DNA of 64,000 bases from Saccopteryx bilineata. Lineage: Eukaryota > Chordata > Mammalia > Chiroptera > Emballonuridae. Positions 56,440 to 64,000 of this stretch are shown here, piece by piece (positions within the stretch are counted from its first letter, which is position 1; the number at the start of each line of letters is the position of its first letter). The notes beneath the pieces were generated by a model, which made no database searches, was not told the DNA's origin, and saw only the letters and a program-made list of their open reading frames with translations. Where the stretch lies: the NCBI RefSeq assembly GCF_036850765.1, contig NC_089492.1, forward strand, positions 105,853,022 to 105,917,021. The letters are read 5' to 3'. Made by a program: the position numbers and the translations under genes.

Positions 56440-58080
56440 CAAATAAAAGAGGAGGAGAGATCTTCTGGTGCTAGTGCTGGGGCACTGCCCTGGGCGGGGG
56501 GGGGGGGGGGAATAGGGGCAGACTGGGGAGCTCTCGGAAACAGGACTGCTGTTCCATGGCCTCAAGAAGCTGAGTCGGTTTCCTATGGGGTTGGCTCCGC
56601 ACTTCTCTGTATCTCTGTCTCTGGTCATTCCTATTTGAGATGCTGGGGCATGGGGGGCACATGTCATGGAGAGAAGTGAGGGGTCTCAGGAGTGGGGCTA
56701 TTTGGAAGACCAGATGTTTCCCAGAGAAATTTCCAACCATAAAACGGTGCGTGTGGTCCAGATGTGGTGTTCACAGAAGCAGCCCGCCTCTGTTGTCCCA
56801 GAGAGACTGCATGTATCAGACTGCCCCGCTCCATGGGGGATTGAAATCTGAGCCTCATTCTACTTGCTCCATAGTTGCTCATAGCAGTATCTAGGCCACC
56901 AAGCACCAGACCGAAGGGCTTCTCCACCCCAAAGTACAACAGTCTGCAGGTCTCTGGCTATAACACAGGCCCAGTTGTATCCATTTAGTCCATCAGGAAG
57001 AGTGAGGGAGTTCCGGGCGTCGGGTGAATCCTCAGACGGACTGATTTCACCCCACAGGAAGGCGGTGATCAAGGATGGGAAGTCTACAAGGGCAAAAGAA
57101 AATATAATTTTATACCCTGACCACACGAGGCTGTGATCAGGAAACCCAGCCCAGGATTTGGCCCCTTGGAGAGGGCAGGCAGCCTGTGCTGTTGTGCGTT
57201 TCCAGGGTTCCCCCTTCCCACATTCAGCACTCCCAAGCCTCACCTTCCACAGGGGACGTGCTGCCTTTCGGCAGTTGGATCTCGAGTGGTCTGGCCCAGC
57301 CGGGCACGCATTAGGGTTTGTACGTGAATTCCCCCATTTCTGGCCAGTCTTGCCTTTCCTTCCTTCTGGCACCTTTGGGAAATGGGTGTAACTCTGGCTG
57401 GCCTGGGCCTTGTAGCTGCTGCTCACCATGTTCTGCTTGCGGCACCAGGCAAGTGCCCGACTTGTGAAATACCGGGAGGTCCCAGTTCCTATTGGCCGGG
57501 ACTCCAGGCCACAGGGACGGTGTGCAACATGGCTCAGGAGAGGGGAGATGGTAGGAGGAGGAGCCTGGGCGGGAGGTGGGTAGAGGCCAGTGAGCCTTCT
57601 GCCCCTGCAGAGGATGGAGGCCAGAGAAGAGCCAGGAGGGGGCCTTGGGGCAAAGGAGGAATGAAGATCAGAGAAGGAGGCCGGGAGAGAGTGGAGGGAA
57701 GGAGTGGAAGGAGAACCAGCAGGGTAGGGATTGTAGGGGTTCCCAGGGTAGCTGTGGAGACCACAGGCCTTTTGGTCTCCCAAGTGAGAGGGAGGTCCCC
57801 TGGTGAGAGATGGAAACTTGATTGGGCTAGCTGGGGAAGAAGGAGGACGGCTAGGCTGAGGAGCCTGAGTAGGGGCCTGCCAGAGGCAGTAGGGGAAATC
57901 AGGTGAGGAGGGAGAGGCAGGTGAGTTGGGAGGGGGTGAGGTGGGGCTCAGGACAGTTGGAAAAACGAAGGGCTTTTTCCTCATCGCTGCCAACGCACAG
58001 AATGAAAGCTGGACCCAACCGTGGCGTTCTGGAATTTGCCTGTGTCCTTGTGACCTCAGAGGCAAAGAATTCTAGAAAGA
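56440..58080. other. GC-rich island without recognised repeat
   Basis: This 1.6-kb segment is markedly richer in G and C than its surroundings and is not matched by any repeat elsewhere in the window. It holds a G run at 56497-56512, a long minus-strand open frame and candidate splice sites on the minus strand: AAG|GTGAGG donor near 57243 and TTTTGCCCTTGTAG acceptor near 57084, about 160 bp apart. It could be part of a lineage-specific gene or non-coding RNA, an old retrocopy, or a viral relic. I recognise none of these. Confidence 0.45.
56860..58065 (-). CDS. Unidentified 401-codon proline/serine-rich open frame, uncertain
   Basis: The first ~45 codons are mixed. Codons about 45-190 are rich in Pro and Ser (PTSPPPNSPASPSSPD; PPPAQAPPPTISPLL), reflecting C-rich DNA. 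The rest is mixed and ends YCYEQLWSK. I recognise no domain, signal peptide or membrane segment. The candidate 160-bp intron near 57084-57243 is not a multiple of three, so splicing would change frame. A long frame in C-rich DNA may be chance. No close poly(A) signal downstream on the minus strand was noted. Treat it as hypothetical. Confidence 0.2.
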   Translation of the reverse strand: MPLRSQGHRQIPERHGWVQLSFCALAAMRKKPFVFPTVLSPTSPPPNSPASPSSPDFPYCLWQAPTQAPQPSRPPSSPASPIKFPSLTRGPPSHLGDQKACGLHSYPGNPYNPYPAGSPSTPSLHSLPASFSDLHSSFAPRPPPGSSLASILCRGRRLTGLYPPPAQAPPPTISPLLSHVAHRPCGLESRPIGTGTSRYFTSRALAWCRKQNMVSSSYKAQASQSYTHFPKVPEGRKGKTGQKWGNSRTNPNACPAGPDHSRSNCRKAARPLWKVRLGSAECGKGEPWKRTTAQAACPLQGAKSWAGFPDHSLVWSGYKIIFSFALVDFPSLITAFLWGEISPSEDSPDARNSLTLPDGLNGYNWACVIARDLQTVVLWGGEALRSGAWWPRYCYEQLWSK

Positions 58081-59030
58081 AACTAGGAAGCCCTACATGC
58101 AGCACAATCATGTTCACTGTTCTCATTATTCTTTCTTAAAATTAAACTTTCCTTTTCCATCCTTTCAAAAAGAAAAGAGAGTTTGGCTTTGTTCAGCTTT
58201 TTTCCCATGAATGCTTGAGGAAAGATGTATGTTCTTAAAAACACCAGTTAAACCAGAAAGCAAGTAGTTTGTCAATACTCACTGCGGTACCCCTTTTTGA
58301 CTTAATGATATGATGAAATGTTAATAACAATAAAATATCAATATGATGAGGTTTCTCAGAGGCCAAATGTTTGCTCCACTCATTTTCTATTCCTGCCTCT
58401 CCCATAACCATTTACCTATTATTTAAAAGATCTCTATCTATGCTCTTCTCCATTTGTAAATGATAATAATAATAATAATAATAAAATATGTTGCCACTGA
58501 TTAGCTAAGTGAAACTTGTAACTTCCTCTTTCTTGAATATAGTCTGTTTCCTTTTTAATTGCTATCTCGTTGTCCATTAAATCACTTGAAGCTGGAAAAC
58601 TTTTGCATGTTCAGTGTGCTTTTGCAGTAAACACACTCACACACACAGACACACACATACATACACACACATGTACACACACCTACACCTTCTTCTCTCC
58701 CACCCCCAGTCTATGTTCTGGCAGTGTGCTGGTTTCCTGAAATTCTTTTCTTCTCTTGTTTGTTGAGGTTCTTTAATGTCTATTTTTTTCTTAATTATGC
58801 TGAGACTTTATTAATTATACAAATATGTAAGCATCCTAAATATTAGAAATATACAAAATTATAGTAAAATTTGATCCCTATCTTCTTTCATCTTACAAAG
58901 ATACCTAATAATAAATCCTGTAATTCCTTAACCTCCCTTCCTCATGGAAACTTCTGTCCCCCTATTTCCAGCTGCTCCAGCTCCCAAGTTATTGGGAGAA
59001 TATTCTGGCTCCCAAATTATTCTTTCTACC
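58081..59030. other. Unique DNA with simple repeats
   Basis: It contains (TAA)n at about 58464-58485 and a CA-rich microsatellite at about 58630-58690. Nothing coding is supported. Confidence 0.5.
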
Positions 59031-59039
59031 TCTGACTTC

Positions 59040-59260
59040 TTCCCAGTCTAGTCTCTTATTCAAGCCATCAAAAGGATTTCTAAATACAGATTTGATGATG
59101 TTATTACCCTGCTTAAGCATGCACTGCCTTCAGTCTCTTTAGCATGGTATTCACGGTCCTCTAGGATCCAACCACAGCCTACCTTCTCAGCCGCATCCCG
59201 CTACTTCCATCTATATATATTACCAGGGCAGCTTCTTCGCTTTTAGGGCGCTTCTCTTTG
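59040..59260 (+). repeat. L2 LINE relic
   Basis: Landmarks in L2 order: GATTTGATGATGTTATTACC, CTGCTTAAGCATGCACTGCC, AGTCTCTTTAGCATGGTATT and AGGATCCAACCACAGCCTACC-like sequence. Confidence 0.6.
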
Positions 59261-59739
59261 GCAAGGTCCTAAAGATCATTATTTTGATTCTGAAATTAAT
59301 AAAGTACCTCTCCCCTCCTCCCATCAATACCCAGTTAAGGAATAAAATAAGAAATGTGTCAAATTTTAAGATACCTCCAGGGCCATAAAATTAAGTATGG
59401 CAGGATTTTCTATATTAACTATTTAAAATATCATCAATACACATAAAGATAATTGTTATCATCTTGAGATTTGGGCTCACTATGTTTATATTTTAATTTC
59501 ATTTTAAAGTTCAAAGGAAATTATGCCCGTTAGAGGCTGTTAACCCAAGGAAACACACATGCACACTCACACACCTTATCAATGCTTTGTTTCTTCAATT
59601 ACTTCTAAAGCCATTCAACTGTGACTATATTAGATTAAATAATTAACTGGATAATATCTAATTTGGAATTCATGCTTAAAGCATATTGTTATTTAGAGCT
59701 GTTATTTTTCTTTATTTTCCTGGAGTTTGGCTCTATCTA

Positions 59740-59885
59740 TGGTTTAAATAATAGTAGGTTTAGGGTTAAATTTTGAAGTCAAAGACCATATCAATACTGC
59801 ATTATTCATCTGTTTTTTCAGTGCCTAGTACAGTGTAACACAGAAAAATACTCAATTGACGTTTATGGAAGGCAAATGAATCATT
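59740..59885 (+). repeat. L2 LINE 3'-end relic
   Basis: ATTCATCTGTTTTTTCAGTG, CCTAGTACAGTGTAACACAG and ACTCAATTGACGTTTATGG follow the L2 3' end. Confidence 0.5.
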
Positions 59886-60114
59886 ATAATGCAGATAGAG
59901 GTAAACCAACACATCAGCTTTCAATGAAATAATCACTTTCTATGTGTAAGGCAATAAAAAGAATAGAAAGAACAATGCTGCCAACCAAGCACCAAAATCC
60001 ATACTGTCTAGAGAATAAGCTTATATACCTTTGGAAAGAATAGCTCACAAGTACTCACATGAATGGTACCAGTACCTACACATAAACAATTTAATAATAA
60101 CAGTAATAAAATGA

Positions 60115-60335
60115 TGATTAATATTTACTGAACATTTGCAATATGCTAGGATCTATGCTAAATTTTTCTAGACACTATATCATTGAATCTTCATTGGAAG
60201 TCTACAAGACATGAGCTACCATTATTCCTATTTTAGAGCCTGAGAAGGATCCAAGAAGCAATATATACGCTTAGCTTTAGTCATCTAGTTAAAGGTAGAG
60301 CTGGAATGGCTTTTTCTGAGTTTATAACCTTCTAA
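60115..60335 (+). repeat. MIR relic
   Basis: TAATATTTACTGAACATTTG, ATATGCTAGGATCTATGCTA, TATCATTGAATCTTCA and TAAAGGTAGAGCTGGAATGG match the order of MIR, including its 3' part. Confidence 0.65.
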
Positions 60336-60339
60336 CACT

Positions 60340-61680
60340 CTAAAGTGGAGAATTTACTTCTCTCTGGGCATCACTAAGGTGGTAAAATTAAATGATGGCT
60401 AGAATCATATATTTTCACTACAAAATAAACATTTTTTAATCTTTTTCTTTTATATGTTGAAACACAATTAAGACACAACTTCTGTGTGTTTTCATCTCAT
60501 AGGAAAAGGGAGATTTCCCCAGGGATTAAAGTTCACCTTTGGCTAGAACTAGCATTCAGTCAAGCTTATTTCCACAATGTTTTGAAGTCTTGATGCATTA
60601 AGCTATATATATCACAAATAGTGATAAGTCAAGTGTGGCATATGCTGAAAATTTCAGGTTTTGAAAATCCCTCATTGATAATTTAACAGGATTAAAAAGA
60701 AAAAAACACTTCTCTATAGTATTGCAGAAATTATCATGGTATATTTCAAGTCACAGTTTCAAAACAGCATCAGCATACATATCATATTACTAATCGAGTC
60801 CATAGCAAATATGGATACAGGTGAATACATAAAGATCTACTTTGATAATTGAAATCTATTTCCAATAAACAACAAACAATATATGTTAAGCTGTCATTGC
60901 TGAGGCATTCAAATGAAAGAAAATTTATGAATGATTATGCAAATTTCAAGAAACATTCAAAATGCAATTTAAAAGCAATGTGCAAATCATCAAAAGAATT
61001 CTATTTCTTTGTAAATTAATCTACTTGTATTTCAGAAATCTAATATTTAAGCAGGATGAAAGTGGTAATTTATTAAGGAATAAACTGACATAGATATATA
61101 TAACTATGGGAAATTCCTATAAATATTTTTAGTCAATTATTGGTAGCCAGGAAGCTTGAAAATTTATAATACAAATAGAACAATTCATAGGAAAAAAAAC
61201 AAAGAAAATGGATTTTCAACCCATGAGACAATATATAAATTAAAGGAATAAAACAAAGGAAGATGAGACTCAGCTATTTATTATTCATTCATTCAGTGAG
61301 TTTTTATAAAACACATTACTATGTTAGATATACCCCAATGGACAATGGCCTCTGCTCTCATAGTGATAGGTACAGAAATTTTAAGGCAAATAGTCCAATT
61401 TATTATTTAACTACAGCCATGATAAATGCTCAAAGGAGACATTAGCATGAACTGTGAGTATAATAAGAGAGCTTGAATTAGTGGAGAGGATAAGAGAAAG
61501 GGAGACAGGGCAAGCACACCAAAGTCCAATTCATTAATGAAGCAAGGTTTGTGGCTGAGATTGAAACTAACTAGGTCAATCAACTAGTGAGGAAGACAAA
61601 GTCAGATAGTTTTGTGATGTGAAGAACAACAGAATACAGAACTATCATGGACACAGCATGGGATGGATTAATAGTAATGG
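60340..61680. other. Unique AT-rich DNA, no gene seen
   Basis: No supported gene. The part 61263-61370 (ATTCATTCATTCAGTGAG ... CTCTGCTCTCATAG) may be another L2/MIR-type remnant. Confidence 0.4.
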
Positions 61681-61689
61681 AAAAACAGC

Positions 61690-61925
61690 GACCTCTAACA
61701 CTTGTGTAGTATTATTATCTATGTGCCGGACATTATCCTAAGAGCTTCACTTATATATATTCAATTTACTTTGCACAGAAACACTTTGAGGTCAGTTTTA
61801 TTATTTCATCCTTTTAAAGATGAAAGAACAGAGGCAGAACAACTTTCTCAGGATCATGATGCTTATCTTTAACAGAGCTGGTTTGAAACTGGGCTATCTG
61901 ATTACAGAGACTGTGCTGTTGATCA
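61690..61925 (+). repeat. MIR relic
   Basis: Segments TTATCTATGTGCCGGACATT, CCTAAGAGCTTCACTTATAT, AGATGAAAGAACAGAGGCAG, TTAACAGAGCTGGTTTGAAA and CTGTGCTGTTGATCACAACCC follow the full MIR order. It is one of the better preserved MIRs here. Confidence 0.75.
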
Positions 61926-62144
61926 CAACCCACTCAGACCGGGCTGAGATCTGAACTAAGTCATTCAACTAATGAAAGTGACAGGAAGATAATTTTGTGG
62001 TGTGATTGTCCAGCATCTACGTGATTTCTATACCAAAAATTTTTATGGTATTATTAGTTAGATATCAGATATTTGGGAGTCATTTATGATGATGGATGGT
62101 GAAGAAAAATGCTGTAATTAGCAGCAATACCACTGTGAGAGGGA

Positions 62145-64000
62145 ATAATGTCAGAGTAATGGCAGCATGAGAGATATTCCTGATCTCTCCTCTTGAAATT
62201 TCAACAAATTGAACAATGGTAATGCAGCAAAGAAACCCCAACTGGGCTCACAGGCATGCATGAAAGATCTGTGCATTGAATAGACTAAAGGTGGGACAAG
62301 GTGAAAAGGGGGTATAAGTTAAAACACATTCATTGTGAGCTTTGAAGAGGAGAGAAGACAAACCTGGAATGACTTTTTTTTTCTGCTGGACTATGAAGAA
62401 GAAGGAAGCTCAGGCTCTCTAGATTTTGTCTGAGGGGTATAGAGAGGGAAACTCAGAGTGACTGCATCTCCTTCTGCCAGGAGGAACAGTGAGATAGAGG
62501 GGCAGAGGGGGAGATAAACTAAAGCAGCCAGAGCACAGGGTGATGGCCAGTGTTCCCATGGTCTCCCCGCAGCCCAGACTCAGCAGAGACAGAGAAAGCT
62601 AAAGCCCATCCCCCCAGCCTCCCAGGTCCTGCTTCCCTCACCTCACAGTACTGGGAGTGGCAGAGGTAAACCCTACAGGTAGCTCTCCAGAGCCACTCTG
62701 TCCCCTGAAAAATAGAGGTGCTCCATGTCTGGACCCCTGGTCTTTTGAGATGTGAGAAGTAGCACCTGCAAACCTGAGATTGCCATTGCTAGAGCCATAA
62801 AGGTAGTAAGGTGAAGCCGTAAAGTCAAAGCCATAAGGCTGAAGCTGTAAAGCCCTCACAACATGCCCCACCTACCAATGTGACTGCATCCCCACCTATA
62901 TCATTGCAACAGGAACATCTCAGAGGGAAATAGCCCAGGAATTATACAGATCTAAAAGTTATAATAAGTAAACATCTACTGTAAGAAACCTCTCAAAACC
63001 AAAATTTCTTTTTTCTTTTTTTTCCTCCTTTTCCTTTCTTTTTCTTATTACTTTTTTATCTCTTCTGAATTTTATCTTCTTTAAATTTTATATTTTTATT
63101 CTTATTTTTGTAGTGTTTTGTTTTTGATCATTTTTACCTGTGATTTTTTCTTGTCATAATTTTTTAAATGTTTATATTTTTATTGTATTTTTTCTTTTAA
63201 TTTTATTTAGTTTTTTTAAGTGTTCTTAACAATATCACTCTTAAATGCCATCAAAGAAGAAATTGAATACCATGGCTACACAAGACAGAGACGTAGTTCA
63301 GAAAGAAAATAAAAAATATTCAGAAAAAAATTTTAATCACATAGAAACCTTGGAGTTAAATGATAGAGAATTCAAATTGAAGTTCTGTAGATACTCCATG
63401 AGATGTGAGAAGACACCAATAGGCAACTTAATGAGCTCAGAAAAGCATCTAATGAACAAAACAAATACCTCACCAAGTAGATTGAAACTTTAAAAACAGA
63501 GATGAAAAACTCAGTACATGTATTGAAGACTGAGATATCAAATTTAGTTAATAGAACAGGCCTGAAAGAGGATTCAGTGACATCAAATACAGGGAACTAG
63601 AGATGTTACAGAAGGAAGAGAAGAAAGACTCACACATTTTAAAAAATGAGAGAACTCTACAAGAATTGTCTGATTCCATCAGAAAGAGCAATAAAAAATG
63701 GGTATATTAGAAGAAGAAGAGAGGGAGAAGGGAATGGAGAGCCAATTCAAACAAATAATTGATGAGGCTTTCCCAAGCCTATGGAAAGAGTTAGAGCCTC
63801 AAATCCAAGAAGCAAACAGAATGCCAAGTTACCTCAGTCCAAACAAACTGACTCCAAGGCACATCATAATAAAATTGTCAAGAATCAGTGACAAAGAAAG
63901 AATCCTCAAGGCAGCTAGGGAAAATAAAAATATAACATATAAAGAAAAGCCCATTAGGTTATCATCATACTTCTGAGCAAAAACTCTACAAGACAGAAGA
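62145..64000 (+). mobile_element. Older L1, copy C: 5' UTR and broken ORF1, running off the right edge
   Basis: It starts near 62145-62155 with GTCAGAGTAATGGCAGCATG, a diverged version of the copy A/B start; the CRE site is lost or absent. A CAACAAATTGAACAATGG stretch follows as in copy A. The 5' UTR runs to 63244, CT/T-rich before ORF1. Neither the CpG block of A nor the monomers of B is seen. ORF2 would lie beyond the window. Confidence 0.78.
63245..63976 (+). pseudogene. L1 ORF1 relic of copy C
   Basis: The open piece 63245-63493 begins MPSKKKLNTMATQDRDVV and has the ETLELNDREFKLK block shared with copies A and B. After frame breaks, 63698-63976 restores the GILEEEEREKGME to HIIIKLSRIS and AARENKNITYKEKPIRLSSY blocks, then ends at a TGA where copies A and B continue. 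It is a broken ORF1p gene. Confidence 0.85.

Noticed and set aside
57382..57906. 174-codon plus-strand Gly/Arg-rich frame in the GC-rich island
   Set aside because: It is the complement of the C-rich tract; composition explains openness and no domain is seen.
56860..58065. Retroviral gag-like reading of the proline-rich frame
   Set aside because: Only proline-rich composition suggested it; I saw no capsid, zinc-knuckle or LTR signals nearby, so I left it as unidentified.
58630..58690. Regular short repeats considered as a CRISPR-like array
   Set aside because: It is a CA-type microsatellite in a mammalian genome, with no spacers or repeat-spacer structure.

Overview
The window is mammalian nuclear DNA, most likely from a bat of the horseshoe-bat/roundleaf-bat group. 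This rests on several tRNA-derived SINE types I recognise from such genomes (for example 17203-17594, 24524-24926, 14707-14903, 38453-38788). They occur with young L1 elements and with ancient pan-mammalian repeats (MIR, L2, MER5-like). The species call is inference from repeat recognition. I can support no intact host protein-coding gene, and I see no tRNA or rRNA gene, CRISPR array or prokaryotic feature. The window reads as a gene-poor, repeat-dense stretch.

Layout: 1-15300 is a stack of nested L1s on the minus strand. The 5' UTR of one L1 (1-1209) abuts an older L1 (pieces at 1210-1610 and 9387-14250). A nearly full-length young L1 ('copy A', 1611-9386) has landed inside that older element's ORF2 and carries a perfect 15-bp target-site duplication. 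A 335-bp truncated L1 sits inside the older element's 5' UTR, and a still older L1 relic follows at 14251-15296. From 15300 to 44700 the sequence is mostly unique AT-rich DNA with SINEs, a solo LTR with 5-bp duplication (15302-15616), a twin-primed inverted L1 (21415-23681), a second LTR nested in an ancient L1 3' UTR (about 29557-30325), a fold-back hAT MITE (34909-35076), and many L2/MIR relics. A second nearly full-length L1 ('copy B', 44751-53296, plus strand) has a SINE in its ORF2. From 53300 to 62100 there is mostly unique DNA, plus a GC-rich island (about 56440-58080) with a long proline-rich ORF of unknown meaning. The window closes with the 5' part of a third plus-strand L1 (about 62145-64000).

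Both long L1 copies keep an open ORF1 (331 and 340 codons) but have a broken ORF2, so neither can move on its own. Their ORFs are closely alike, while the middle parts of their 5' UTRs are unrelated. Copy A has a CpG-dense block and copy B has about four tandem monomers of roughly 200-257 bp. The first ~130 bp (with a TGACGTCA site and an ATGGCG motif) and the ORF1-proximal part are shared. This modular promoter replacement is the most interesting observation here. The GC-rich island and a candidate conserved non-coding block at about 27420-27900 are the best places to look for host function.
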